NCBI GenBank assembly: GCA_016647705.1
Contig: CM028334.1
Span: 2,046,001 to 2,110,000, forward strand
Source: Eucommia ulmoides
Lineage: Eukaryota > Streptophyta > Magnoliopsida > Garryales > Eucommiaceae
Direction: 5' to 3'
Length of the DNA: 64,000 nt
Below the pieces are notes generated by a model. The model saw only the letters and a list, made by a program, of their open reading frames with translations. It searched no databases and had not been told where the DNA came from. Every line of letters starts with the position of its first letter. Within the stretch, counting starts at the first letter, position 1. Of the stretch, positions 21,963 through 34,514 are shown one piece after another. The position numbers and the translations under genes are program-made.

Positions 21963-22793
21963 TCAGTTGTACAGCCATCTAATCCGCTTCATTTGATCAC
22001 CGCATATGCTGCAACGATAAGAATAAAACCACCTCAAATACTCTTTTGGAAAAGCATATTCAAGAGTGAGGGGGTGAGCATGAAGATCAGGGCGTTCAAT
22101 GGTGGTCGGCCACACAGCACAATCTTGATGAACAAAGAATCGAGGGCATACGGTGCACTGATTGGAGAGGCCGTAGTCGTGTTTTGTGCCGCAGCCGCTA
22201 CATTCGAACGAGGCAGTCACCGACATAGGAGTCAAGGGGTGCTGGTGGCTTGGGTGCTTCATCAACGCAGCGGCACATTCTATGTGGAGGAAAAAGCCAC
22301 AGAGTTCACACCAGTAGACGACACCCCCGCAATCTCTGTAGCAGGCATCGCACCAGCACCATTCACCATAAAACAAAAACATGGTGAGGGGGTGGAATGG
22401 GTGCTCTGTGATTTTGCCTGGCAAGTCGCGGCACCATTTGTGGACCTTAAATTCACAGCCATGGCTGCTGCAACTATACAAAGGATTGCCCGGAAATATG
22501 AGTAACTCACACAAGCGGCAGTACGAAACGCTCTCGTTGACACCGTACTGCTTTTGTTCCTCACTGAACACCAATGAATCGCGATGGTTAAACAAATGGT
22601 AGAATGGCTGCTTCATCTGGTGGCTTGAAAGGTCGAGGCACTTTTTGTGGAGCTTAAATCCACAGCCATGGCAGATGCAACTGTACGCAGGAGAGGCCCC
22701 ATGACACCGGCTGCAGAGCGATCCCTTCTGCTCTTGTTCCTCCACCAATGAATCGCGATGGTTAAGGAAATGGTTCAGGTCTACTCTCGGCAT
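21963..22793 (-). pseudogene. Type II DC1 gene, 3'-truncated
   Basis: A 276-residue frame starting MPRVDLNHFLNHRDSL. It has five DC1 modules in order, each with the H-x-L, C-x2-C, Y-x-C, C-F/K-x-x-H-x-x-C arrangement: LCSRCHGASPAYSC, SYCRLCELLIFPGNPLYSC, CDACYRDCGGVVYWCELC, FECSGCGTKHDYG and YRCSICGDQMKR. It ends WLYN at a stop created where the MITE begins. The intact paralogue (56764-57759) continues SCGGCRYFAHVRC, so the last two Cys, His and Cys ligands of module 5 are missing. The frame is otherwise undamaged and may still be expressed; I class it as truncated. The start is clear and matches the paralogue. Its 5' flank has the TCTCTCTCTACTAGAAAA block shared by all type II upstream regions. 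Confidence 0.75.
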
Positions 22794-23117
22794 CTCTCCC
22801 TCTCTCTCTACTAGAAAAACTGATGAAGGAATTCGTGAACTGGACCTAGTTTCCCCCCCCCCCCCCCCCCCCCCCCCCAGAATGTGGCCTGTCCTCTCTC
22901 TCTCTACGAAAGCTGATAAAGGGATTCTTGAGTGATGACCCCAGTAGCTGGAGTTTTTTTTTTCCTCAATCCATCCTCTTTACCATCTTCGCAAAACTGA
23001 CAAGATAGATTTGATTCAAACTGCTATGACGCATTTGTATATTTTTTTTTTTACTAAAATTGTTTATAAATTTAATTAAATTCTTAATCTATATGTTTTA
23101 ATACTTCATTTCTATTA
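22794..23117. repeat. Type II upstream region
   Basis: Contains two copies of the block (CT)n then CTAGAAAA-CTGATGAAGGAATT (22801 and 22903), separated by a C run at 22853-22878. The block also occurs at 50679, 57771, 58157 and 62878. It is probably the promoter/5'UTR region of type II genes. No TATA box that I would trust. Confidence 0.55.
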
Positions 23118-24224
23118 GGTGGCGTTTGGTTAGTGTTCCCACTTTTTTCAATCCAATTGGGATGGGTTGGGTTGGGTTGGGTTGGGTTGAGTTGAGAATT
23201 TTGTTTTTTACTGGGAACAAAATCGCGTTATTATTCTAGAATTATTTCTTTACAATTGTTTTTATTTTATTTTATTTTTCTTTTCTTTTTTCTTTTTCTG
23301 TTTTCCTCTTTTCTCTTCCTTTCTCTTCATCATCTTCACCAAATCCATTGATCGAATTCTACAGAGATTTCATAAACAATCAACGAAATCGAAATCGATT
23401 TCGTCAACGAGCAACGAAATTGATTTCGTGAATGAATAATGAACAACGAAATCATCAAAAAATTGAAATCCAAAACAAAAATCGAAATCCAAAACAAAAA
23501 TCGAAATCGAAACCCAAACCCAAATCCAAATAAAAAATCGAAATAGAAAATCTAATTTGGTGCCTGAACAAAGCAACGAACCGATTGAGAACTTCGAGCC
23601 TAACCCAACCCTGGCTTCAACGGCGAAGGCAATGGCCATGTCAAGACGAGGGAGATGACGAGACGATGATGGCGAGGCAAAGAGAAGACGAACAACGATG
23701 GAGACCTTTGTGCAGACGAAATCGAAATCGATTTCACGAACCCTAACTCGTTGACGAAATCGATTTCCGGAACGAAATCGATTTCGTCATCAAGGTAGGG
23801 TTTCAATTTCATAGGCAATGGCGATTTCGTTGGCCTGCTGAACGACGAATTCGTTGTTCTTCGCCGTTGTTCATCGTCGGCTAGGCAATGGCGATTTCGT
23901 CGTCGGCTACGTGATGGAGCAAAGAGATAGAAAATGATAAAGAAAAGAAAATGCAAATGTGGCTACCAAAAGTTGAATAGCGACTCACTAAACAAATTAA
24001 GAAATACTCAGCGTGTCCTTATTCATGAGTTGAGTTTTTGGGCACAAAAAAAAATATTTTTTTTTTTGTTTCTCATTTTCTTAGCATTTTAAGAATCAAT
24101 TCCCATTTTTTTGGGTTGGGTTGGGTTGAGTTTTGTATTGCCAAATGCGTTCCCAAAAATCAATCTCAAAATTTTTGGGTTGAGTTGGGTTGAGTTGGAA
24201 TGGAAACACTAACCAAACGGGACC
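23118..24224. mobile_element. PIF/Harbinger-type non-autonomous element
   Basis: 1107 bp with terminal inverted repeats GGTGGCGTTTGGTTAGTGTT and (reversed) GGTCCCGTTTGGTTAGTGTT, flanked by TTA (23115-23117 and 24225-24227). The paralogous flank at about 58497 has the empty site CTATTAGTTACC. The interior has GGGTT repeats near both ends and many copies of the palindrome-like word GAAATCGATTTCGT (23390-23790). No transposase. Confidence 0.88.
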
Positions 24225-24227
24225 TTA

Positions 24228-24297
24228 GTAACTCTATTATTGTATTTGGTATTTCTCTTTGAACCCATATTTACCGTTTATTATTGAATTCACATTT
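24228..24297. repeat. Junction of type II flank and unit C
   Basis: Continues the type II upstream region (TATTTCTCTTTGAACCCATA, as at 63231-63250), then switches at about 24298 to the spacer phrase CCCCATTCTTGTTGTACC. This is the unit B/unit C junction; unit C lacks the first 350 bp of the spacer found in A, B and D. Confidence 0.6.
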
Positions 24298-26906
24298 TCC
24301 CCCATTCTTGTTGTACCAACCACACAATTTTAATTCTCTTAGACTTGGTTGGCATTTCCCCAAATTGGACCCCATCACTTATTGCCTTTTTTAGGTGAAA
24401 TGTTTTTGTTTTTCATTTATTGTTTATAAAAATATATATTTGAATGAAAATAGAAACAGAATCGTAACGAGAAAAACAAGAAGAAAAATAATAGGGTAAA
24501 TTATTTTTAAAGGTAAAATAAGTAAATAAAATCAATTAATCTCAATCATTTTGTTCATAAAAAACTTAAAAAAAAATAGGTACATTTTTTGTTGATGTCT
24601 AAATTCGGCCCACACTCCACACACCTAGTTGGTCTGACCAGTACACGTGAAAATTTCTTAGTTCATTGTTCCCAAGGTGCTCTGTGGTCAACAGTCATTG
24701 TTCATAATCAAAACTCTAAGTATTTTTTTTTTCATATTTTTGTGCATATTCTCAATTTGTTCGAAAAAATCAAAGACACTAAACAATAAACAAACAAGTT
24801 GTTGGTTGTTGCCAAAGTCCCTGAATATAATAAACTTATTGGGAGGTTGAGAGAAGTAGGTGGTTGATCTCAAAAACCACAATTAGTCTTTGGACAATAG
24901 TGATGATGAGCACTGTCTTTGCAATTTCTAATGTGTATATATATATATATATGTATGTATATTGTTTTTTTATTTCTTTATTTTTTTTATCTCCCTTTAT
25001 TTTATCTACTTGTCATTTTACCAAACTTTCACTTAAAAAAATGACGCTTTATATAATTTTAATTTTAAATAAAGTGAAAAATTATTTTTTTTTCGATTTA
25101 AATTGATAGTATGCTCTAAATTGTCTCTTTATTTTAACTTTTAAAATATTTATAATGAAAAAAGTAAAATAAAATTATAATAAAGGAACAATTTCGTTTA
25201 TTTATCTAGACTGGATGAAAAATTTAACTTCATACATTATTAAGTACATTTCATTACGGGAAAAAAATAATTTTGTATTTTTATTTAAAATTAAAAGTAG
25301 ATAAAATATAATTTAGTAATAAAATGATAATTAGCAAGGGAATAAAAAATAATCTACACCATTTTCGATGACTTCACCAACCCCATATACTCACATCTTA
25401 CCCTAGTCAAAACTATTGATTTGGCCACAACTCTGCGAAGAACACCACATTCAAACAATCACTTCAAAAAATTTTATTCCAATATTTTAAGGAGTAATTG
25501 CCTTTTAGCCCCCTCTAATTTGATTGTGTTTCATTTTATTTCTCTTCCTTTAAAGAGATGCGCTTTTATCTCTCCTATTTATTATAAATTGAAAATTGTT
25601 GTTTTTTTGTTTAACTTAGGCCAACTTTGGCCCAGGTATTTGCAGTAGGTAAATGAATCAAATGACTCTTTAAAAAGTATTTTATCTATTTCAAAATATG
25701 TTTTCACTCCAACGCAAATAGGAATTTACATTTACTATTTTTTTATTTGAAATTTTCAACTTTTATTTGAATATAATAACAATGATATAAAAATAAACTG
25801 AAAATAACATTAACTAACATTCAAATTATTAAATTTGAACAATAAAAATACAACGAGGTATAATTAAATGAAATAATATTCAAAAAAATTAAAAAATAAA
25901 TATTTGAATGATACATGTTAATTAAATAACCTAAACTAATTTAATTAAAATGTCACACTTAATTTCAATAGCCAAATTAAATAACCCAAACTGAATTTGT
26001 ACTCAAAATAACTAACACACTTGGCGTCATATTTTTTTACCTAGAGGAAGGAAGCTCTACAAATATAGCTCATATTTAAGGGTAGAGATATTTTGTTTAC
26101 TTTAATGCCTAGTGGGTTGAAATCTATCTTTCCAACATTATTTAACCAAAATGATACTTAATTCATTTGCCTAGCCTTTTGCCTATTGGTTTGAGAAGAT
26201 GAAGTTAACTTTTTTCCTTAAATTTTAAAGGAAATGGACAACATACCCTTTATTTTAACTTTATTTAAAAAATAAATAGAAAGAGAGGTGGAGAGAGAAA
26301 ATATTAATTTTTCTTTTTATTATTATTAAATATTAATTTAAAAATAATGAAAAATTAAACTATTATATATATATATATTTATTTATTTATTTATTTTCAA
26401 TAAAACATAAATTTCTCGAGAGAGTAAAATGCAATTAACCCAAAATTTTAACTTAATGTTTGATTAGCATAAGCTACATTATTTTTCATTGCACTTTATT
26501 AACAAATCAAATAATATAATTCATTAACATGTTTAACACTATTTTTCGGTGGTGATTGGTCGCCAGAGAAGGAGAATGGGGGAAGGAGGAGGGAGAAAAT
26601 TATAAAATGAAAAGATAGAGAGAGATGTTATAATATTTTAAAAAGGTAAAATAATGATTGAATTAAATATTTTTTAAGGGATGTAGGCTAGCACAAAGGG
26701 AACAAAATCCATGTTTTGTCAAAGGACTAAACTCACCCTGACAAAACCCCTTCCAGTTTGAAATCAGGTTCCAAATCTGATGTAAAATCTTCATTTCAGT
26801 TAAGAGATGAAATAGTTTGTACATATGCATGCATAGAACATACTGAAACAAATAACTACTGAACAAAAGCACGCATATTAACAACTGTTGCTGAATTTAC
26901 ATAGTT
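24298..26906. repeat. Unit C spacer
   Basis: Non-coding spacer, collinear with A but without the 4.87-kb insertion and with B but without the Helitron. TA/TTTA microsatellite near 26363-26395. A C-tract ends it. Confidence 0.75.
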
Positions 26907-26981
26907 CCCCTCCCCCCCCTCCCAAAAAAAAACAAAACACTTCATGACTTCAGAACTGCGTACTACCGGTTGACCCCATCG

Positions 26982-27309
26982 TTATCTTCTTTTTTTGATT
27001 CCTCCGCTTTCATAATTCAACACAATGCAAGTGTATCTTGAATTTGACACATCGCATACACTCAAATATGCTGACATCATACCTATAAATAGATTCACCG
27101 CAGGAGTTGCACGTGGACTTCCATTTGGGTTTGACAAAGGCGAGAGGATGGGGGTGCAACTCGGTGTTGATGGTTGTCCCATACTTCAAGTTTCGATCAA
27201 AATAGCTGAAGGGGTGAATTGATTGGTCACACTCGATACAGTGGTAGAACCATTTATTGGGATCCAACTCTATCTCACAAATTTCACAAAAATATTCGGA
27301 AGGATGGTC
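26982..27309 (-). pseudogene. Type I DC1 gene, 3' remnant (unit C)
   Basis: Near-identical to 9142-9469. It holds the last two DC1 modules ([19 protein letters not shown] to FECMRCVKFKIHLHCVEL), with the same TGA after HCVEL and the same fusion to ycf2. The 183-bp block copy 1 is 27127-27309. Shared damage shows it was duplicated after inactivation. Confidence 0.85.
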
Positions 27310-27846
27310 GTTGGAATAGATTCCATTTTGAGAGAGTTGAAAAAATACTATCTCGTTGAAAGGTTCTATATATCTGCCCTTTCTCAACACATTTCTTTAG
27401 ACTCCGTTTTTTTCTCTTTTTAGATGGTAAACATTTATCAGAACATGGAGCGTGAATCAAACCCACATTTGAATTGAAATTGAGATACTGATGCGAGTTC
27501 TTCCTTTCAGAATCAGATAGATTCATATCTGAAAGATGTTGAAAATTAGTTATTTACAAATTGCCTATTTGTCCCTCTTTTAGAGGTGATCCAGAAATGT
27601 TTGCGATCGAGTAAATAGCTCTACGAACGAATGGATCGGATCGACTTGGAAAATGGAAAGATTTGGACAAGTTATACGTTTCGTCACCACTTTGTGAAAA
27701 ATCGTTAGGTATGAATATGTTAGATACCTGCGACTCAATTGATGAAATAGTATCTCTCTCCCAAAAAGCAGTTTTTTTTTTTTTTTTTTTACCGATGAAC
27801 AAGATATTGAGAAATTGTCCATACATAAAATGAGAATTATTGATAC
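27310..27846 (-). pseudogene. ycf2: Nuclear plastid DNA: ycf2 fragment (unit C)
   Basis: Same 537-bp plastid fragment as 9470-10006, same borders and strand, with a few substitutions (for example [17 protein letters not shown]). It is broken into several frames, with an A run near 27773-27790. It is a duplicate of the unit A insertion, not a second transfer. Confidence 0.9.
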
Positions 27847-28029
27847 AGGTTTGACAAAGGCTAGAGGATGGGGGTGCAACTCGGTGTTGATGGTTGTCCC
27901 ATACTTCAAGTTTCGATCAAAATAGCAGAAGGGGTGAATTGATTGGTCACACTCGATACAGTGGTAGAACGATTTATTGGGATCCAACTCTATCTCACAA
28001 ATTTCACAAAAATATTCGGAAGGATGGTC
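27847..28029 (-). repeat. 183-bp direct duplication, copy 2 (unit C)
   Basis: Partner of 27127-27309. Its right edge is fused to the copia element exactly as in unit A. Confidence 0.9.
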
Positions 28030-30714
28030 CACCCGACACGCTTCCGCACAACAAGTAGTATCAGAGCTCAGGTTGAGAGCTTAGGATTGTGGCGGAGATC
28101 GAATCGAAAACGGAGGAGATTGAATCGCCATCAACTTCTTCCAGTTCACAAACAAAACTGTCAATATCAAATGACAAATTTGATATTGAAAAATTTGATG
28201 GAATAAAATTTTTGGCTCGTGGCAATGTGAGATGATGGATATGCTGGTCCAATAGGGTTTGGATATAACCCTGGAGGAAAAACTAGATTTTATGGAGAAA
28301 GCAGAATGGTTGAAGATCAACAAAATGGCATGCGATTCTATTCGTCTCTGTCTTGTAAAGAACGTCAAATACTTTGTAATGAGAAAGACGATGGCAAAGG
28401 ACTTATGGAGGGTACTTGAAGAAAAGTACATGACGAAGAGTATTGAGAATCGGTTGTATCTGAAGCGAAAGTTTTTTCGATTTCAATACCAAGAAGGTAC
28501 ATCTATAATGGACCATTTGAATGACTTCAACAAGTTGATTGCCGATCTATTGAACCTGGATGAAGAGATCAAAGATGAGGACAAAGCCCTTGTGTTGTTG
28601 AATTCATTATCGGATTCATACGAACACTTGACAACCATTTTGATCTACGGAAAAGACTCGGTGAAATTCAAGGATGTATCAGACGCGTTGATGAATAACG
28701 AAGTTCGTAGACGTGACAAGGTGTCCCAAACTGATACATCTATTGCTTTGATGACGAGGGGCAGATCAGAGACCAAAAAGTACAACAAAGATAGAAACAA
28801 CTCTCGTTCCAAGTCGAGAGGAGTTTTATCAAATGGTAGGCGAATGATGAATGTGTTTTTTGTCGCGAGAAGGGCCATTGGAAGAAGGATTGCCTCAAGC
28901 TGAAAAACAAGAGTAATACAAATGCAAACGTGGCCCAAATTGAAGATGATGATTCAAATTTTGCTCTAGCTACTATAGCTGGAGTTGGCTCAGATGAGTG
29001 GATTCTTGATTCCACGTGCTCCTATCATATGTGTCCTGATAGGGATTGTTTCACCAGTTTGGATCTCGGTAGTAGTGGATCAGTTCTTATAGGAAACGAT
29101 CATACGTGTGAAAGGAAAGGGGTTGGCGTGATTCGATTGAAGCTGCACGACAAAACCATGAGGGATTTGACCAATATCTGGTATGTACCAGATTTGAAGA
29201 GGAATCTAATTTTTTTGGGTGCTTTGGAATCAAATGGTTTCAAAGTCACCATGGAAGCCGGATCGTTGAAAGTCACACGAGGTGCTATGGTTGTCTTGAA
29301 AGGCCTAAGGAGAAATAATTTGTATTTCTTACAAGGAAATACCGTTGTCGGTGGAGCTGCCACCAAAGAAATTGCTATTGATACAACCAAGCTTTGGTAC
29401 ATGAGGCTTGGGCATGCTGGAGAGAAGGCCGTGCAAGGCTTAGTAAAGTAGGGTCTTTTGAAGGGTGCCAAGACTTGTAAGATGGACTTCTGTGAGCACT
29501 GTGTGCTGGGCAAGTAAACCAGAGTTAAATTTGGCACGGCCATCCACAAAACAAAAGGGATCCTAGACTATGTGTATACTGATGTTTGGGGTCCAACGAA
29601 GACTGCATCTTTGAGTGGAAGGTACTGGTTTGTTACATTTGTAAATGACTTCTCAAGAAAACTCTAGGTGTATACTATGAAACACAAGTATCAAGTCTTA
29701 GAGATCTTCTTGGCTTGGAAAAAGATGGTGGAGAATCAAACCGGAAAGAAAATTAAGGTGTTAAGATTGGATAACGGCGGCGAATACACGTTCGATCCAT
29801 TTTATTCCTTGTGCAAACAAGAAGGAATAGTGAGGTATTCTTCTGTAAAAAAGACTCCACAACATAATGGTGTAGCAGAACGTATGAATCAGACTTTACT
29901 TGAAAAAGTAAGGTGTATGCTATTCAATTCCGGTTTGACGAAGAGTTTTTGGGCAGAAGCGGTTACTTATGCATGTCATCTAATTAATCGTTTGCCTTCT
30001 ACTGCAATTGATGGAAAAACTCCTATTGAAGTGTGGTCAGAATCACCTGCATCAGATTATGATTCTTTACGTGTCTTCGGTTGCTCGGCGTTCTTTCATG
30101 TAACCGAAGATAGCAAACTTGATCCAAGGGCAAAGGAGACTATATTTCTGGGCTTCAGCAGTAGAGTGAAAGGGTTCAGATTATGGTGCCCTGCTTTGAA
30201 GAAAATGATATTGAGCAGGGATGTTACTTTCGACGAAAGTAAATTTGTGAAGAATAAAGTGTCCAATGAAGAGAATAAAAAAGGCAGTCTGGTGCAGCAG
30301 GTAGAGATTCAAAGTTCAGCAGATTCTCCTTCAGAAGACACTTCTTCAGATGATGAAAATGATGGGGATACGGAAGATAGAATTGAGGTGGAGCATTCTC
30401 CTCAAAGACCTCCACAAATTGAAGAATCGATAACAGCTAGCAAACCAAAAAGAACAATTCGGAAACCAACCAAGTTTGCGGATATAGTTGCTTATGCCCT
30501 ACCAATTTTCACTGAAGATATTACAACCACATACAAAGAATCTATGCAAAGTCCTGAAAGTGTGGAATGGAATAAGGCCATGAATGAAGAATTGGATTCT
30601 CTTCATAAGAATATGACTTGGGAACTCGTAGAGTTACCGAAAGGGAAAAAGACAATTGGGTGTAAATGGGTATACACTTCAACTCATTTTACTTATAATA
30701 AATTGAAACTTTTT
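28030..30714 (+). mobile_element. Truncated Ty1/copia retrotransposon (unit C)
   Basis: Duplicate of 10190-12885, with the same missing 5' LTR, primer site (28056-28067) and 3' truncation in reverse transcriptase. It has its own pattern of damage. A net 10-bp deletion near 28837-28850 shifts gag just before the zinc knuckle, and there are TAG stops at 29449 and 29666. It lacks the A-run insertion and several stops of copy A, so its integrase frame (29668-30768) is longer: DNGGEY, TPQHNGVAERMNQTLLEKVR, INRLPSTAIDGKTPIEVW, then ELVELPKGKKTIGCKWVY. The TAA after CEHCVLGK (29515) is shared with copy A. It cannot transpose by itself. Confidence 0.9.
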
Positions 30715-32077
30715 TGTAACGACCCGGTTTCTCAAGACTGCCATTTGACTTCTCCTATAGAGAATTAATACTAATTCCTATTGACCGAATTTTCGTTCTA
30801 TAAAATCTGATAAATTTTATAACAACGGTAATAATTTTAATTGTTGATTTTACAATGGTAACTAGTAAATATAATAATTACGATTTAAATACAACCGAAA
30901 ATCATTAATTTATTTTGAATTAATCTGTGAATTTTACATACAACGGCGACAGTTATAATTATCGTGGACAATAATTTTACTAATTGTACTAAATAATCAA
31001 TAATCAGATCTGATAAACTTTACATACAATGACAATAATTAGAATTATCGAATTTTCAAGTCGCCAATAGAAATCTAAATAACACTCTGGTCGCCGTTTC
31101 GTTTTCACCGACCTTGTCCCTTTGGAGAATTAACACTAGAATTGAACGACCAATATTTTTTTTTCATAAATATGAGAAATTAATGATAACCATTAAGATT
31201 TTAACCATTAATGATAACCATTAAATATATCATTAGAAAATTAATGATATATGCATTAATTTTATCTCTACCAAGATAATATAACCTATATGGTAATCAA
31301 TTAATCCAAATTTTACCTCCATCAGCATTCATTAAATTAAATGGTGGTATTACCTATACTCAACATGATATGTTGAGTTAGTAATTCATATAACAGTCAA
31401 TTTATTTCGCCTCAATTTATCGATTCAAATTTTACAACCGTAAATTTTAACTACACTTATTATAAATAATTAATAAATACACTTATTTTCAAGGTAAATA
31501 GAATTTCAAATAAAATATCTGGCGCTACACTATTCTCAAATAAATTCAGTTAAATTCCTGAAATAAATAAAATAATTCATGTCGATTGATCACAATAATT
31601 AATTATTCCAAATTTTATAGTTGATTTTTACAACAGTAAGCAATAGCTACAGTTCATACAAGTAGAAATTCTAATATAATTTCTCTTGCAGTTTCGCTTT
31701 CACTGGCTCTGCAATCAAAACTGTGGGGTTGTGAACCAATACTCAGTAAAATTTCAACTCCACTAATACATGTATCTAACCAAATCGCAAATAAATACAT
31801 AAATATGTCTGTCACATAATTTTCACATAACACATACTCGTAAATATTTCATGAAAAACCACAATTATAACAATAATAATACAGACCACAGAACATAGAT
31901 TAAATATATATGTCAAAGAGGTAGGAATTTTACCTAAAATCCGAAATTGATGATAATCTGCAAAAAAGAATTATTATTATTATTTTTTTCCTTTATTTTT
32001 TTTTTCTCTTTTCCTTTCTCTCTATCTCTCTTTTTCTTCTTCTCCTTTTCTTCCTTGCGTCCACCTTCTGCTCCCTT

Positions 32078-32109
<32 letters not shown>

Positions 32110-32343
32110 GGTGTGAAATGAAAATCCCCCACCGCCATTCTTTTTCCTTTTTTTTTTTCTTGGCCACAAACCCAACAATATTAAACTTATGTAAAATAGT
32201 ATTTTTAAAAATGTAAATTTAACATTAAACTCCAAAGATTATCTAATATATATTTATACTACAAATTTACAAAATCATCCCCGAAAAATATTAAATTTAT
32301 ATAAACTAATATTTTTAAAAATATAAATTTTCGGGGCATTACA
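30715..32343 (-). repeat. Inverted solo LTR (unit C)
   Basis: Duplicate of 12886-14495, TG...CA ends on the minus strand, about 1.63 kb, with an AT/GT microsatellite at about 32079-32108 that differs in length from copy A. It truncates the copia element at the same base. Confidence 0.75.
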
Positions 32344-32572
32344 TTTTTTTTTAGTTAATTTAGCCAAATATATAGATAAAATTTTATTTTATTTTATTTT
32401 ATTTTGTCTTTATAAAAATAATAGAAGTAAAGAGAGAAAGGGGAGAAGATGTTAGTTTTTCTCAAATATTACCTTTAAACATTAAATTTAAATTAAAAAA
32501 TATATAATAAAAACAAAACTTATTTTTATATTTTTTTTGAACAAAATATGAATTTCTCCTTTTAGTCAAGAG
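32344..32572. repeat. Start of unit D
   Basis: Equivalent to 14496-14723. Ends in GTCAAGAG, the MITE target duplication. Confidence 0.75.
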
Positions 32573-32780
32573 TAGGGATGGTCATGGGCCCGGAAGCCCG
32601 ATCGGCCCGTCCAGCCCGGCCCTATTTTTTAGGGCTTGGGCTTGGTGTTTGAGCCCATGGGCCGGGCTAGGGCCTAAAGACTAAGACCCATTCATTTTTA
32701 GGGTCGGGTTAGGGCTAGATCATTTTTGTTTAGGGCCGGCCCGTCCCGAACTTTTTAAAAAATATAAAAAATACATATTT

Positions 32781-32816
<36 letters not shown>

Positions 32817-33135
32817 AAGAGTTGAGAGACCATTTTGTAATTTTCGATTTCAACTAGATAATTTAGCAAACCTTAATTTCATTCCTCTCCATAGAGAGAG
32901 AGTTGAAGGACTATTTTGTAATTTTAGTATTTATTTTTTAAATTTAAAAAATAAAAATAAAAATTATAGGGCTGGGCTAGGGTCGGGCCTGGGCTTAATT
33001 TTTTTTTGTAGGACCGGACATGGGCATGAAATTAGGACCCGATCATAGGGCCGGGCCGGGTTAGGGCCTAACATTTTTGTGTAATACCCTAGTCAAAACT
33101 CGGCCCGAGCCCGGCCCGGCCCACGACCATCCCTA
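32573..33135. mobile_element. hAT-type MITE (unit D)
   Basis: Same insertion as 14724-15343, with the same 8-bp duplication GTCAAGAG (32565-32572 and 33136-33143). It is shorter (563 bp), mainly through fewer TA/GA repeats (about 32780-32820). It predates the A/B to C/D duplication. Confidence 0.92.
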
Positions 33136-33143
33136 GTCAAGAG

Positions 33144-33482
33144 TAGACCGATTATGCAGATTTTTAAAATAGGGGGATTAAAATAAAATAAGATCAAAGT
33201 AGAAGGGGCAAAAAGCGTTAACCCATCATAGATATCAAAGCGATGTACATTCACGAAGTACTTTTTTCTTCCCCATTCTTGTTGTAACCACACAATTTTA
33301 ATTCTCTTAGACTTGGTTGGTATTTCCCAAATTGGACCCCATCAATCACTTATTGCCTTTTTTAGGTGAAATATTTTTGTCTTTTATTTATAAAAATATA
33401 TATTTGAATCAAAATAGAAACGGAATCGTAACAAGAAAAACAAGAAGAAAAATAATAGGGTAAATTATTTTTAAAGGTAAAA
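33144..33482. repeat. Unit D spacer, first part
   Basis: Collinear with 15352-15692 in unit B. Interrupted after AGGTAAAA by the Helitron. Confidence 0.75.
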
Positions 33483-34514
33483 TCTATATAATAAATCAGC
33501 TCATTTATATTCACAGCTGTCGGATCAAGAGACAAACATCAAAGACATTCCCAACCGTTGGATGAGATTTAATCTACATATAAATTGAAAATCAAAATTA
33601 GGGTTGGCCGCCACTACCCATTCTCACCCGTCTCACTTTCTCTGTTAACCCTCTGCCTCACCCTCACTCTCACCCGATCTTCCTCCATCGCCGATCTTTC
33701 GCCATCGCCATCGCCATCCCAGTCGCTCACCGTCGCCATCTCTGTCGCCATTGCCTTCGTGTCCCCCCGCCGTCGCATTGGCGAATCTCGCTATTGCATT
33801 CGCCGTCAAATCTGGCTGCCGATCTCGCCGCTCACCATCGTTTCACTCACTGCTCCGGATCTCACTGCCGATCTGGTTCAAAATGGCCAGATCGAGACGG
33901 CGGTGGTCGGATTTGAAGGCGGTGAAGTTCGGCGACGGTCTGGCTGGCGATGTCCGGCGGTGATCGTGGTGAGGTCGGATCTGGGGGCGATGACGTTCGA
34001 GGTGGTCAGATTTGGGGGCGATTACGTTCGAGGTGGTCGGATCTGGATGGTGATGGCCAGTGGTGGGCGAATCTGGATGGTGATGGTCGGGGTGGCTCTG
34101 TCCCGCCTCTTCTTCGCTCCCTTTGTCTTCTCTTAGCCACCAGCACGCCACAACACCATTGATTTGGCACCGCTTCCTCTGCCCTTCTCTCAGACGCCAC
34201 AACACTGTTTTTTTTTTTTTTTGTTTTGTTCTCGCAAAGTCGATCGAGAGGGAATCATTTTGTCTTGATTCTTTTGTCCAGAATAAGCATGCTTTTGGAA
34301 GTTTTTAACAGTTTCGAAATCCATTATTGTGCTGAAATGGGAAGCAGAGAGTGATATTTCTCTCCCTCTCTCTCATCGATCTATTATATTTCTCCTTCAT
34401 ACCACATATTTTTGCTTCTTCTTCTTCTTCATTTCTAAGAGTGAAATTCCACTGAGAAATTGTAATATCAGACGACGGATTGCTTCTTTTATTTTTTATT
34501 TTTTTAAATTTTTT

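Noticed and set aside
33585..34136. 183-codon frame at the start of the large Helitron
   Set aside because: Ser/Arg/Gly-rich translation of GCCATCGCC-type repeats; looks like captured 5'UTR, not a protein.
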